64,000 nt of DNA from Pyramidobacter sp. YE332 (GCF_033060595.1 NZ_CP133038.1:682001-746000); one strand, 5' to 3'. Positions 1-9,039 are shown, counted from the first letter of the stretch. A program made the numbers and translations. Notes: generated by a model not told the origin, from the letters alone.

Positions 1-261
1 GTAGGCGGCGGAAAGCAGGATCACGTACAGGAACGATCCGTACTTGGGGCGCGAAGCGCCGGCGGCGTTTTCGGGCTTTGCCTTCAGGAAAATGATCAGC
101 GCCGCCAGACCGATGACCGTGGCGAGAAAACGCGGATACAGCGTGGGACCGACCGCGTCGAAGTCGGATGTGGGGAACGTCCCCGCTTCGTACCAGACGT
201 AACCGGCAAAGGCGAAGCAAAAGAGGCCGATCAGGCGATCCTTGCTGAGAAAACTGCTCAA
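1..261 (-). CDS. tctB: Tripartite tricarboxylate transporter TctB family protein (partial)
   Basis: The frame is open from a TTG start at 261, behind AGGAGG, to the window edge, so only about the first 87 residues are present. The product starts MSSFLSKDRLIGLLCFAFAG, with a hydrophobic segment near residues 10-25 and further helices near 48-60 and 78 onward. That matches the small four-helix membrane subunit of tripartite tricarboxylate transporters, which are secondary, ion-driven organic-acid importers. It lies 124 bp downstream of tctC on the same strand, the usual C-B-A order, so the large permease tctA should lie to the left outside the window. The substrate cannot be read from this subunit. 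Confidence 0.8.
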   Translation of the reverse strand, partial: MSSFLSKDRLIGLFCFAFAGYVWYEAGTFPTSDFDAVGPTLYPRFLATVIGLAALIIFLKAKPENAAGASRPKYGSFLYVILLSAAY

Positions 262-384
262 AGGGATTCCTCCTTGAACGAAAAATAAAAATCAGTTCCC
301 AAAATCGCGGCGAACCGTCGATTTCGATACGAAAGAGCAGACTCGCCGCGCCGCGGCGGCGAATCTGCCAGAATTTCGACAAGA

Positions 385-1362
385 CTAATTTTTCTTGCCG
401 CGCAGAGCCGCTTCGTTGTCTTTGATGGTTGCGGCCACGCCGTCATAGGAGGCGAGGAACGCGGCGCCATCGACGAACTTGCCCTCGATAGCCTCGTCGG
501 CCAGATACTTTTTGAACTTCTCGTCGTCAAGGGCGGCCTTGAAAACTTCGGCCATACGGGCCACCAGTTCGGGATCGGTGCCGGCGGGAGCGGCGAGACC
601 GCGCAGACGCTCGAAGACGATGTTGAAACCATTCTCGACGGTGGTAGTAGGCACGTTGAGGCTGTTGCGGTCTCTGGCAAGCAACGCAATCAGCTTGAGG
701 TTGCCGGCTTCGACCTGCGGACGCATGTCGACGTATTCGCCGACGCCCACGTCGCAGAAACCGCCGAGAATATTGACCAGCGTGTCGCCGCCGGTGTCGA
801 AAACGATCCGGTTCACGTCGATCCCCGTCGTGCGGATGATCTCGGCGGAGCAGATCGTGCTGGCGCTGGTTGGTGCCGCGGTGCCCCAGTTAAGCTTGCC
901 GGGATTCTTTTTCGCGTAGTCGATCAGCTCGGGCAACGTGTCGAACTGCATGTCCTTACGGGTGAAGACGTACTGAGGATCGTTGCCCAGCGCGCAAACA
1001 TAGGCGAAGTCGGGATATTTGACGGGCGAATGACCGATCAGATCGGCGGTGACCACCGTGGTGCTCAGGCAGGCCAGCGTGTAGCCGTCCTGGGGCGCTC
1101 TCTGCACACGCCCCCAAGGCACGGCGCCGGAAGGATCGATGAGATTCTCGATCACGATGTTGTGCCCGTTCAGCTTGTTCTTGACGGCGACGGCCATGTT
1201 GCGAAGGAACGTGTCGCCGCCCGAACCGGGGCGGGTGTAGTAGACGATGTGAATATCCTTTTCCGGCCAGTTGTCGTATTTGCCGGCGGCGAAGGCCGCA
1301 CCGCATGTGATGAACAGCGCGGCGACAGACACAACTTTTGCTAAGATGCTCTTTTTCATCAT
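385..1362 (-). CDS. tctC: Tripartite tricarboxylate transporter substrate-binding protein (TctC/Bug family)
   Basis: Periplasmic solute receptor of the Bug/TctC family, about 325 residues, the usual family length. The start is the first of two adjacent ATGs at 1362, behind AGGGGGA; an ATG 17 codons upstream has no comparable site. A signal peptide covers about residues 1-27 and ends in an AFAA-type cleavage site. The PGSGGDTFLRNM segment near residue 50 matches the family ligand loop (PGGGxD), and a GTAAPTSAS segment follows mid-protein. Bug proteins bind carboxylates such as citrate, tartrate or glutamate; the ligand here is unknown. It is divergent from a LysR regulator, the typical arrangement for an inducible tct operon. 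Confidence 0.9.
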   Translation of the reverse strand: MMKKSILAKVVSVAALFITCGAAFAAGKYDNWPEKDIHIVYYTRPGSGGDTFLRNMAVAVKNKLNGHNIVIENLIDPSGAVPWGRVQRAPQDGYTLACLSTTVVTADLIGHSPVKYPDFAYVCALGNDPQYVFTRKDMQFDTLPELIDYAKKNPGKLNWGTAAPTSASTICSAEIIRTTGIDVNRIVFDTGGDTLVNILGGFCDVGVGEYVDMRPQVEAGNLKLIALLARDRNSLNVPTTTVENGFNIVFERLRGLAAPAGTDPELVARMAEVFKAALDDEKFKKYLADEAIEGKFVDGAAFLASYDGVAATIKDNEAALRGKKN

Positions 1363-1612
1363 GATCGTCCCCCTGTTGAATAATTTCGTATGTGTGAACG
1401 CCATTTCGTTCACGGTCTCAATATATCAGCCCGGTCCAGTAAAATCAAAGACTTGCTAGGTATCTGTTTTTTGCGTTTTGCGAATGACCTATCGAAAAAA
1501 TATATATTTAATTTTTCTGAAGGCTGGCAAAATCGTCCCGTGCGTGTATACTTGATTTTAGAAGTTATAAGTTTTTTCAATAAGAAATTTTCGAGAGAAG
1601 AGAGGCCGACAG
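1363..1612. promoter_or_regulatory. Divergent promoter region between tctC and the LysR regulator
   Basis: This 250 bp AT-rich gap between head-to-head genes must hold both promoters. It includes a long A/T tract around 1494-1520. LysR proteins usually bind T-N11-A boxes in such gaps; several weak candidates exist but none stands out by eye. Confidence 0.5.
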
Positions 1613-2545
1613 ATGCGATTCGAACAGCTTCACCTTTTTGCGACGATTTTGAGCTGCGGTTCTTTTGCTGCCGCCGGCCGTCTGCTGCACCTGAGCCAGC
1701 CGAGCATCACGGCTTCGCTGAACGTGCTGGAGGCGGAAGTGGGGCAGAGGCTGTTGGAACGCACGCCTGGGCAGCGGCGTCCCGTTCGTCCGACGGCGGC
1801 CGGCGAAATCTTTGCCACGTTCGCTCGAAAGGCGCTGGCCGATTATCGGGGCATGCTGTCGGCCGTCACGCTGTCGTCGGATGCGCCGCAGACGCCCGTC
1901 AGAATCGGCGTCACGCCGACGCCGGGCAGCTCGCTCCTGCCTGTGCTGACCAATAAATTCCGCGAGGAGAACCCTACGCTTACGGTACAGGTCAAAACGT
2001 TTCGAGGCACCGAACTGGCGCGTCGTCTCAAAGAGGGGGAGTTCGATCTCGGCGTGACCGGCACTCGACCGCAGGACGACGGCATCGTTTTCGAGCGGTT
2101 CTTTTACGATCCGCTTGTTTTGATCGCTCCGGTCCGCATGGGACTGTCGGGACCGATTACGCTGCGCGAACTGAAACGCCTGCCGTTGATCGTGCGCGAC
2201 GCCTCGGGCAATCTGATGCGCCTGCTGATCCAGGCGCTGAACCGCGTCGGCCTGTCGTTGGCGCAGATGAACGTCGTCATGCAGGTGTCGGGCAACAACG
2301 ACGTGCTGTCGTCGGTGACGCTCGGCGCCGGCGTCGGTTTTGTGGCGCGCTCGCTGCTGGCGGCCAACCGCGAAAACCATGACATCATGGTCGTGCCGGT
2401 GCGCCGTCTGCAGGTGGCGCGTTACGTCTACATGCTGCGGCGCGAAAGCAGTTCCTTCACCGGCGGCATGAGGCTCTTCTGGGAATACGCCATGGGCACG
2501 GAATGGCGCGAGCACGTTTTTTCGTACAACACGATGATGCTGTGA
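1613..2545 (+). CDS. LysR family transcriptional regulator
   Basis: A 310-residue protein of standard LysR length. The N-terminal winged helix-turn-helix (about residues 1-60) includes GSFAAAGRLLHLSQPSITAS, a classical LysR recognition helix. The co-inducer-binding domain of two Rossmann-like lobes follows from about residue 90 (VRIGVTPTPGSSLLPVLTNK). ATG at 1613 is preceded by GAGAGG about nine bases upstream. Divergence from tctC suggests that it controls the tripartite transporter in response to the transported acid or a metabolite of it. That is inferred from context; the effector is not evident. Confidence 0.88.
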   Translation: MRFEQLHLFATILSCGSFAAAGRLLHLSQPSITASLNVLEAEVGQRLLERTPGQRRPVRPTAAGEIFATFARKALADYRGMLSAVTLSSDAPQTPVRIGVTPTPGSSLLPVLTNKFREENPTLTVQVKTFRGTELARRLKEGEFDLGVTGTRPQDDGIVFERFFYDPLVLIAPVRMGLSGPITLRELKRLPLIVRDASGNLMRLLIQALNRVGLSLAQMNVVMQVSGNNDVLSSVTLGAGVGFVARSLLAANRENHDIMVVPVRRLQVARYVYMLRRESSSFTGGMRLFWEYAMGTEWREHVFSYNTMML

Positions 2546-2733
2546 TGCGCATCGCAATCAAGGGGTTTGATTGACGGCGCACCGTAAATGAAAGGAGCGG
2601 CGTGAAAATTTTGTAACGGGCAAACGAAGATCGCAAATGCCCCTTTCTTGCGAAAACAAAGCCATAATCATAAATTTGAAGCATAAGCGATATATAACTG
2701 ATGTATTAGACGCATGAAGGAGGTCTGCTTATA

Positions 2734-2805
2734 ATGGACCGCGTGTCCGGGGCGAATAGGGAAGAGCGAGCCGTCCTTCTTAAACTGCCGCTGTATTTTA
2801 AATAG
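2734..2805 (+). CDS. Possible 23-residue leader peptide
   Basis: ATG at 2734 follows a strong AAGGAGG (2717-2723) with 10-base spacing. The frame encodes 23 residues starting MDRVSGANREERAVL and ends at TAG. It has no recognisable homology. The ribosome-binding site is the only argument; it may be a translated leader of the downstream gene or chance. Confidence 0.2.
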   Translation: MDRVSGANREERAVLLKLPLYFK

Positions 2806-2869
2806 ATTCTCAACGTGTCAGTTAGCTTCAATGACAATTTTATCGAATGGCCTGTGCTAGAATTTCGTC

Positions 2870-2884
2870 AGGTTATTATAACCT
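2870..2884. promoter_or_regulatory. 15 bp palindrome, candidate operator of the ggt-like operon
   Basis: AGGTTAT-T-ATAACCT is a perfect inverted repeat with a one-base centre, 107 bp before the ggt-like start codon. Its size suits a dimeric repressor site such as GntR or MarR type. The cognate regulator is unknown. Confidence 0.35.
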
Positions 2885-2991
2885 TATGGTATGTCCTCCC
2901 GATAATGTTGGGCGTGGCATATAAAGTTTTAAGCAAGGGCGCTCCGGATGGAGCAGAGGAGAGTATTTCATCTTTGTGAGGGGGAAGTACA

Positions 2992-4725
2992 ATGAACAAG
3001 AAAGTTTTGGCAGCAGTTGCGCTGGGCCTGAGCGTTTTTGCCGGCAGCGCGAGCGCGAATCTGATGTACAAGCAGACGCGTCCCACGATCAGCGGCCGCG
3101 CCGTCGCTCACGCGGGCAGTCCCGCCGCGGCACTGGCCGGCATGAAGATCCTGCAGGCCGGCGGCACCGCGTTCGACGCGGCGCTGGCCATGGCTGCGGC
3201 GCAGAGCTACAGCGAGGTCATGATGTGTCACATCTTCGGCGGCGACCTGCAGCTGATCGGTTATTCCGCCAAGGACAAGAAGGTTTTCAGCTTCAACGGC
3301 ACCGGCTGGGCTCCCAACAAGGCCAAGGAGCAGCTCGAGAGAGACGCCGAGATTCCCGCCAAGGGCATTTTCTCCATGCACATCCCCGGCGAGTGGTCGG
3401 GCTGGATGACGTTCCTGGCCAAGTACGGCACGATGCCCCTGAAGGACATCCTCGCGCCCGTGGTCGACATGGCCGAGAACGGCATCATCGTCGACGACTT
3501 CCTGGCCAACATGATCGAGAAGAACGCCGGCCCCATGAACGATCAGGCCAAGGCCGTGTTCTTCCCCAACGGCAAAGCGCTGAAAGCCGGCGACGTCTAT
3601 GTGAACAAGGACTATGCCGATCTGATGAAGACGATGGGCGAGGTGGCGGCCAAGGCGGCCGAAGGCAAGACGCTTGCCGACGGCTTCAAGGCGGCCGACG
3701 ACTACTTCTATCGCGGCCCTGTCGCCGAAGAGATCGTCAAGTGGAACAACGAAAACGGCGGCGATTTCTCCATCGAGGACTTCAACGAGTTCCATGCCGA
3801 GGAGACCACGCCCATCACCACCAACTACCGCGGCATCGACGTGTACTGCACGCCTCCCAACAGCCAGGGCACCGTTCTGATCGAGACGCTCAACATGCTC
3901 GAGAACTATGACCTCAAGGCCATGGGGCACAACAGCAAGGATTACATCAACGTCCTCACCCAGGCTCTGCAGATCGCCATCAACCACCGCAACCGCTTCA
4001 GCGCCGATCCCCGCTTCCACAAGTTCCCCGCCGCGCTCCTGACCAAGGAGTTCGCCAAGGAAATGACCAAGCAGATCGACATGAACAAGGCCGTCGACGA
4101 GATCCCGCTGGGCGACCAGAAGTACTTCGTCGACTACGAGAAGAAGGGTCCCGACACGACGCATATGTTCGTCTGCGACGCCGAAGGCAACATCGTGGCC
4201 GTGACGCACTCCATCAACCATTTCTTCGGTTCCAGCATGATGGTGCACGGCATCATGATGAACGACCGCCGCATCCAGTACTCGCCCGACATGGATCTGC
4301 CCAACGCGCTCGAGGCTCACAAGCGCACCGTGCAGACGATCACGCCTTCGATCGCTCTGAAGGACGGCGAACCTTACATGGCTTTCGGCACGCCCAACGC
4401 CGACCGTCAGGAACAGACGAAGGTCCAGGGATTCCTGAACGTCGTCGAGTTCGGCATGCGCCCCCAGGCGGCCGTCGAGACTCCCCGCATCGCTACGGAC
4501 GCCGCCGGCGACACGGCCAGCTTGAACAAATATCCCAAGCAGATTTCCTACATGGTCAACTATCCGACCCAGGTCGATCCCAAGGTGCTCGACGAGCTGA
4601 AGGCCATGGGCTACAAGATGGTCCCCGTGACCAACACCGGTTCTCTCGGCCTTGGCGTGCGCGAGAACGGCTTCTGGAGCGTCGGCGCCGATCCCACCAG
4701 AAACGCCTACACCTTCGCCTGGTAA
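2992..4725 (+). CDS. Gamma-glutamyltransferase family protein (exported)
   Basis: A 577-residue Ntn-hydrolase of the gamma-glutamyltranspeptidase family with a signal peptide (residues 1 to about 22, ending SASA). GGT proenzymes cut themselves before a catalytic threonine; the matching motif here is DTTH with Thr389 and His391, so autoprocessing into large and small subunits is likely. The later segment that normally supplies an oxyanion-hole Gly-Gly reads GTPNADRQ (residues 466-473), so that pair is replaced by Asn-Ala. Substrate or transferase activity may therefore differ from classical GGT. It is followed closely by a DUF6305 gene and a carboxylate module, suggesting periplasmic release of glutamate or a related acid for uptake. 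That role is inferred. Confidence 0.82.
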   Translation: MNKKVLAAVALGLSVFAGSASANLMYKQTRPTISGRAVAHAGSPAAALAGMKILQAGGTAFDAALAMAAAQSYSEVMMCHIFGGDLQLIGYSAKDKKVFSFNGTGWAPNKAKEQLERDAEIPAKGIFSMHIPGEWSGWMTFLAKYGTMPLKDILAPVVDMAENGIIVDDFLANMIEKNAGPMNDQAKAVFFPNGKALKAGDVYVNKDYADLMKTMGEVAAKAAEGKTLADGFKAADDYFYRGPVAEEIVKWNNENGGDFSIEDFNEFHAEETTPITTNYRGIDVYCTPPNSQGTVLIETLNMLENYDLKAMGHNSKDYINVLTQALQIAINHRNRFSADPRFHKFPAALLTKEFAKEMTKQIDMNKAVDEIPLGDQKYFVDYEKKGPDTTHMFVCDAEGNIVAVTHSINHFFGSSMMVHGIMMNDRRIQYSPDMDLPNALEAHKRTVQTITPSIALKDGEPYMAFGTPNADRQEQTKVQGFLNVVEFGMRPQAAVETPRIATDAAGDTASLNKYPKQISYMVNYPTQVDPKVLDELKAMGYKMVPVTNTGSLGLGVRENGFWSVGADPTRNAYTFAW

Positions 4726-4777
4726 GTTTCTCTTGCCTGGCGCTCAAATCTATCCGTTAAAGGAGATTTTCGCAACG

Positions 4778-5335
4778 ATGAAGAAATTTACGCTTGCGGC
4801 GCTTCTCTGCGCCAGCTTTCTCGCTTTCGGCGCGGCCGCTTTTGCCGATCAGCCGGCGCTTCCCACGGTTCAGCAGCCCGTCCTTTTGACCCCCTTCGGT
4901 CAGAGCCAGGACGCCAACGCCGTGAAGCTGATGACGAAAAAGTATCAGGTCGACTACGAGATGGCGGTTTTTGCCAAAGACGTTGACTGGACAAAGTACA
5001 AGACGCTGTTCGTGGTTCTCGGCGGCAGCGGCAAGGGGCTTGGCGCCGCCGGTCTGGACATTCCTTCCGAACTGGCCCGCTGCACCGAGCTCATCGCCGA
5101 AGCCAAGAAGAACAACGCGTACGTCGTGGCGCTCCACATCGGCGGCCCCGACCGCCGCGGTCCGAATTCGGCCCCTTTCCTGACTTTTGCCGGCGACGCC
5201 AACTTCATGATCGTTCGTGAGGACGGCAATGCTGACGGTTACTTTACCAACCTCAGCACTGAGAAGAACGTTCCCATGTACACGATTCAGAAGACCGGCG
5301 ACCTCCGCAAGATCATGCCGGAGATGCTCAAGTAA
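4778..5335 (+). CDS. DUF6305 family exported protein
   Basis: A 185-residue protein with a clear signal peptide (residues 1 to about 23, FGAAAFA then DQPALP). ATG at 4778 lies behind AAAGGAG. The mature part looks like a small alpha/beta domain: a hydrophobic strand TLFVVLGGSGKGLGAAG around residue 85, YVVALHIGGPDRRGPNS near 115, and ANFMIVREDGNADGYFTN near 145. I associate this pattern with DUF6305, whose function is unknown. It lies 52 bp after the ggt-like gene and before a terminator hairpin, so the two are probably co-transcribed. Confidence 0.65.
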   Translation: MKKFTLAALLCASFLAFGAAAFADQPALPTVQQPVLLTPFGQSQDANAVKLMTKKYQVDYEMAVFAKDVDWTKYKTLFVVLGGSGKGLGAAGLDIPSELARCTELIAEAKKNNAYVVALHIGGPDRRGPNSAPFLTFAGDANFMIVREDGNADGYFTNLSTEKNVPMYTIQKTGDLRKIMPEMLK

Positions 5336-5358
5336 TACAGAAGCATAGATCTGAACGT

Positions 5359-5400
5359 CATGACTCATTCTTCTTTCGCGGGAGTGAGTCATGATGTTTT
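5359..5400 (+). terminator. Terminator-like hairpin after the DUF6305 gene
   Basis: CATGACTCA (5359-5367) pairs with TGAGTCATG (5385-5393) and is followed by a short T run. The loop is long (17 bases), so strength is uncertain. Confidence 0.5.
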
Positions 5401-5601
5401 AACGGGGCAGGAGCGGATTCTTCGAGCGTCGTTGGAAGACTGTCCCGCTCTCTTTCGGCTTTCCTGCCGACATGACGCCGAAAATTACGCATCACGCAGC
5501 CCGTCGTCCTGTCCGAGTGCGGCGCTGTGCGAGCTCTCCTCTCTTGTGTGTGAAATGCGCAAGAGAAGCGGAGGGCTGTAAAAAATTCAAGGAGACTTCA
5601 G

Positions 5602-7332
5602 ATGATGATCAATCACGATACTTCCCGTACCTGGGATACGATCAAGCGCGATACTGACGAGCGTCTTGCCGCGGCGGCGAAGATCGTCGGCAGCGGCAAG
5701 GTCGTCGCGGCGGAGGATGCCGTCGCTCTGCTCGAAGCGGTTATCCGCCCTTTCGACCGCGTCAACATCGAAGGCGACAATCAGAAGCAGGCTGATTTTC
5801 TGGCTCAATGCCTGTGTGCCGTCGATCCTGCCAAAGTGCACGATCTGCACATGGTGCAGTCGGTCCTGACGCTGCCCGAGCACCTCGACGTGTTCGAAAA
5901 GGGCATCGCCAAGAAGCTCGATTTCTCGTTCTCCGGGCCTCAGTCCGGCCGCATCGCCGAGCTGCTCGGCGCCGGCAAGCTGGATCTCGGGGCCATTCAC
6001 ACCTATCTTGAACTTTACGGCCGCTATTTCCTCGATCTGACGCCCCGCGTGGCGCTGGTCGTGGCTGATGCCGCCGACCGAGAGGGCAACCTCTACACCG
6101 GTTTCAGCACCGAAGATACGCCGACGATCGTCGAGGCCACCAAGTTCCGTCAGGGCATCGTCGTCGTCCAGGTCAACGAGATCGTGGACCGGCTGCCGCG
6201 CGTGGACATCCCCGCCGATTTCGTCGATTTCATCGTCAAATCGCCCCGGCCGTTCTACATCGAGCCGCTGTTCACGCGCGATCCCGCCAAGATCACCGAC
6301 GCCCGCGTGCTGACGGCGATGATGACCATCAAGGGCATTTACGCCGAATACGGCATCCAGAACCTGAACCACGGCGTCGGCTACGACACCGCGGCCATCG
6401 AACTGCTGCTGCCCACGTACGGCGAGGAACTGGGGCTGAAGGGCAAGATCTGCACGAACTGGATCCTCAATCCGCATCCGACGCTGATTCCCGCCATCGA
6501 GTCGGGCTGGGTCAAGTCGGTCCACAGTTTCGGCGGCGAACTGGGCATGGAACGTTACGTGGCGGCCCGTCCCGACGTGTTCTTCATCGGTCCCGACGGC
6601 TCGATGAGGTCGAACCGCTGCATGTCGCAGGTCGCCGGCCATTACGCCATCGATGCGTTCGTCGGCGCGACGCTGCAGATCGATCCTTACGGCAACAGCA
6701 GCACGGCCACGGCGACGAAGGTCGCCGGTTTCGGCGGCGCGCCCAACATGGGCTGCGATTCCCGCGGCCGTCGTCACTCGACGGCCGCATGGCTCAAGGC
6801 GGGCGCCGAAGTCGGCGCCCAAGCCTCTGCCATCGGGCCCGATCTGCACCGCGGCCGCCGTCTGGTCGTGCAGATCCTGAACACGGTCGCCAAGATCAGG
6901 GACACGAAGAATCCCGGCCAGTTCAAGGAAATCCCCGCGTTCGTGGAACATCTTGACGCCGAGAAACTGATGAAAAACGCCAACCTGCCCATCGAGCCCG
7001 TCATGATCTATGGCGACGGTCTCACTCACATCGTCACCGAACAGGGTATCGCGTATCTGCACCGTTGCCGCGACATCGAAGAGCGCCGGGCCGCCATCCG
7101 CAGCGTCGCCGGCAAGACCCCCGTAGGGCTGCAGGGCAGCGAGGAGGAGCGCCGCCGGATGCGCGAGCTCGGCATCGTCAAAACGCCCGCCGATCTTGGC
7201 ATCGACGCGGCTACGGCGACCCGCGACCGCCTGGCCGCCAAGAACATCATGGAGCTGGTGGAGTGGTCCGGCGGGCTCTATGATCCGCCCGCGAAGTTCC
7301 TCCCCGGGAAAGAGGATTTATCCCGTCAATGA
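5602..7332 (+). CDS. mdcA: Malonate decarboxylase alpha-subunit-like CoA/ACP transferase
   Basis: A 576-residue protein resembling MdcA throughout, slightly longer than the usual 550 or so. MdcA is the acetyl-S-ACP:malonate ACP transferase of malonate decarboxylase, belonging to the acetyl-CoA hydrolase/transferase superfamily. Matching blocks include VNIEGDNQKQADFLAQ near residue 55, GPQSGRIAELLGAGKL near 113, EDTPTIVEATKFRQG near 173, LNPHPTLIPAIESGW near 290 and VAGFGGAPNMGCDSRGRRH near 375. RBS CAAGGAG precedes an ATG-ATG start. No mdcB, C, D, E, G or H gene lies nearby, so it may be a transferase for another dicarboxylate, or its partners are elsewhere. The downstream DctM-type permease and amide hydrolase suggest import and activation of an acid. 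Confidence 0.8.
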   Translation: MMINHDTSRTWDTIKRDTDERLAAAAKIVGSGKVVAAEDAVALLEAVIRPFDRVNIEGDNQKQADFLAQCLCAVDPAKVHDLHMVQSVLTLPEHLDVFEKGIAKKLDFSFSGPQSGRIAELLGAGKLDLGAIHTYLELYGRYFLDLTPRVALVVADAADREGNLYTGFSTEDTPTIVEATKFRQGIVVVQVNEIVDRLPRVDIPADFVDFIVKSPRPFYIEPLFTRDPAKITDARVLTAMMTIKGIYAEYGIQNLNHGVGYDTAAIELLLPTYGEELGLKGKICTNWILNPHPTLIPAIESGWVKSVHSFGGELGMERYVAARPDVFFIGPDGSMRSNRCMSQVAGHYAIDAFVGATLQIDPYGNSSTATATKVAGFGGAPNMGCDSRGRRHSTAAWLKAGAEVGAQASAIGPDLHRGRRLVVQILNTVAKIRDTKNPGQFKEIPAFVEHLDAEKLMKNANLPIEPVMIYGDGLTHIVTEQGIAYLHRCRDIEERRAAIRSVAGKTPVGLQGSEEERRRMRELGIVKTPADLGIDAATATRDRLAAKNIMELVEWSGGLYDPPAKFLPGKEDLSRQ

Positions 7333-7340
7333 ATAACGGT

Positions 7341-7380
7341 CCGCCGCGTTCCGTCCGCGGTCGCGGACGGAACGCGGCGG
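7341..7380. repeat. Perfect 19 bp intercistronic hairpin
   Basis: The 19-base arms at 7341-7359 and 7362-7380 (starting CCGCCGCGTTCC) are exact complements with a two-base GT loop, directly after the mdcA-like stop. No T run follows, so RNA stabilisation or partial termination is likelier than full termination. Confidence 0.6.
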
Positions 7381-7467
7381 CCGGTTCGAAGTTCCGCGCG
7401 TGAAAGTGCTGCCGTGGGGCAGCGAGGCCGAAGTCACAGTTTTACCTTTCTGGAGGTACGAAAGAGA

Positions 7468-8832
7468 ATGACCAATTCGTTAATCGTTTTGGGAGTCATG
7501 CTGGCGATCCTGGTGGCAGGTTCGTTCATGCGTAAGATCCCCGTCGCCGTTCTGCTGGTCGTCGCGTCGATCGCAGGGGCCGTCGTCGGCGGCATGACCG
7601 ATCCCCTTCTGAAACGCGACTACTTCACGTCCATCGCCAGCGTCTTCGTCGGCAACAGCGAGACCGTGCCGTCGCTGCTGAGGCACTTCATGGAGGGCTC
7701 CATGCTGTTCCTCAACCTGATGCTGACGGTGGCGGCCGGCATGCTCTTCATGAGCATCCTCAAGGAGAACGGAGCCTTGAATCTGCTGACCCGCGAGATC
7801 GTCAGCGGCTTCCACAAGTCGCCTACGCTTCTGCTGGTCCTGATCATGATCCTGATCATGCTGCCGGCCATGCTCACCGGTTCGGCCCCCGCGTCGGTCC
7901 TGAGCACCGGCGTGCTCGTGCTGCCCATTCTGCTGGAGATCGGCGTTTCGCGCGACGACGCCGCGGCGATCATCGCTCTCGGCTCGCTGTTCGGCATGGT
8001 GGCGCCGCCCGTCAACGTGCCCGCCATGCTGATCGGCACGGGCGTCTACATGCCTTACGAGGGCTTTGCGATCCCGCTGCTGATCCTGACGCTGCCGCTG
8101 GCCGTTTTCTCGGTGCTGTACATCGCCCGCCGCTCGGTCGGCAAGGTCGACAGGGAAGCCGTTCTCGCCAAGATCCCCGGCGATCCCGCGGTGAGGGGAT
8201 TCCTGCCTCAGTTCCCGCTGGTGTTCCTGATCGGCTACATGATCGTCAAGAGTTACTATCCGCAGATCGACCCCGGCACGCCGCTGGTGTTCTGCATGGG
8301 CATCGTCATGGCGCTGCTGTGCAGCAAAAAGAAGATCAACTTCTGGAAGGTATCCGTCCAGTCCATGTCCGAGTCCGTCGAGGTCATGGCGCTCTTTGCC
8401 GCCGTCGGCATGATGATTCAGATCATGGGGCTGACCGGCGCCCGCGGCGCCACGGTGCTTGGCGCCCTCGGATTGAAGGGACCGCTGCTTTATCTGTCCA
8501 TCGCGGTGGTCGCGCCCATCGTCGGCGGTCTGCTGATGCCCTTCGGCTGCGCCGGCGTGCTCGGCATCCCGCTGATCATGGCCTTCACGAACAAGAACGC
8601 GATCTGGGTCACCTCCGCCCTGACGCTGATCATGTGCGTGGGCGCGCTGCTGCCGCCGACTTCGGTTTCCGCGCAGTTTGCCGCCCGCGCCGTAGGGCTT
8701 GAGAATCAGGGCAAGATGCTCAAGAAATGCGTTCTCCCCGCCGTCCTGTCGTTGATCATCAGCGTTGTCGTCATGGTCTATGCCAACGAGATCGTGGTCT
8801 TCCTGCGCGGTCTGGGCATTCCCCTGAAGTAA
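7468..8832 (+). CDS. DctM-type (TRAP large subunit-like) membrane permease
   Basis: A 454-residue very hydrophobic protein with about 11-12 predicted helices. The pattern fits the DctM domain of TRAP transporters: MFSILK-like MLFMSILKENGALN near residue 95, PAMLTGSAPASVLSTGVLVLP near 135, GSLFGMVAPPVNVPAMLIGTG near 170, and GGLLMPFGCAGVLGIPLIM in the second half. ATG at 7468 follows GGAGG. No DctP receptor and no normal DctQ subunit is adjacent; the next gene encodes only a 54-residue two-helix protein. This may be an atypical TRAP system, or a DctM-like carrier working without a receptor. Substrate is presumably the acid handled by the neighbouring enzymes. Confidence 0.75.
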   Translation: MTNSLIVLGVMLAILVAGSFMRKIPVAVLLVVASIAGAVVGGMTDPLLKRDYFTSIASVFVGNSETVPSLLRHFMEGSMLFLNLMLTVAAGMLFMSILKENGALNLLTREIVSGFHKSPTLLLVLIMILIMLPAMLTGSAPASVLSTGVLVLPILLEIGVSRDDAAAIIALGSLFGMVAPPVNVPAMLIGTGVYMPYEGFAIPLLILTLPLAVFSVLYIARRSVGKVDREAVLAKIPGDPAVRGFLPQFPLVFLIGYMIVKSYYPQIDPGTPLVFCMGIVMALLCSKKKINFWKVSVQSMSESVEVMALFAAVGMMIQIMGLTGARGATVLGALGLKGPLLYLSIAVVAPIVGGLLMPFGCAGVLGIPLIMAFTNKNAIWVTSALTLIMCVGALLPPTSVSAQFAARAVGLENQGKMLKKCVLPAVLSLIISVVVMVYANEIVVFLRGLGIPLK

Positions 8833-8850
8833 GAGAGGAGTCTTCTCATT

Positions 8851-9015
8851 ATGGCAATCCAGTACATTATCATGAAGTACGCCTATCTGGTCATGGTCGC
8901 CTTCTTCTCGGTGTTGTTCATCTATAACCTGTTCACCCAGAAAAGCCTTGCCAAGCAGATCGGCTGCGCCATCCTCCTTATTCCTTTCCTTCTGCGTCTG
9001 TTTCTGCTTCACTGA
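8851..9015 (+). CDS. Small two-helix membrane protein (54 residues)
   Basis: ATG at 8851 follows GAGAGGAG and lies 18 bp after the permease stop. The product begins MAIQYIIMKYAYLVMVAFFS and ends in a second hydrophobic stretch, GCAILLIPFLLRLFLLH. The two short transmembrane segments are separated by a polar NLFTQKSLAKQ linker. It lies in a tight run (18 bp upstream, 24 bp downstream), which supports a real gene. By position it could be a reduced small TRAP subunit or an accessory subunit of the permease. I recognise no family. Confidence 0.65.
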   Translation: MAIQYIIMKYAYLVMVAFFSVLFIYNLFTQKSLAKQIGCAILLIPFLLRLFLLH

Positions 9016-9039
9016 TCGGTTCAAGAGGGAGAATGAAAA

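Larger units (their letters stand above)
2546..2991. other. Intergenic region upstream of the ggt-like gene
   Basis: 446 bp, clearly more AT-rich than its flanks. It holds a possible 23-codon leader frame (2734-2805), a 15 bp palindrome at 2870-2884 and presumably the promoter of the ggt-like operon. No terminator for the LysR gene and no RNA gene was recognised. Confidence 0.5.
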
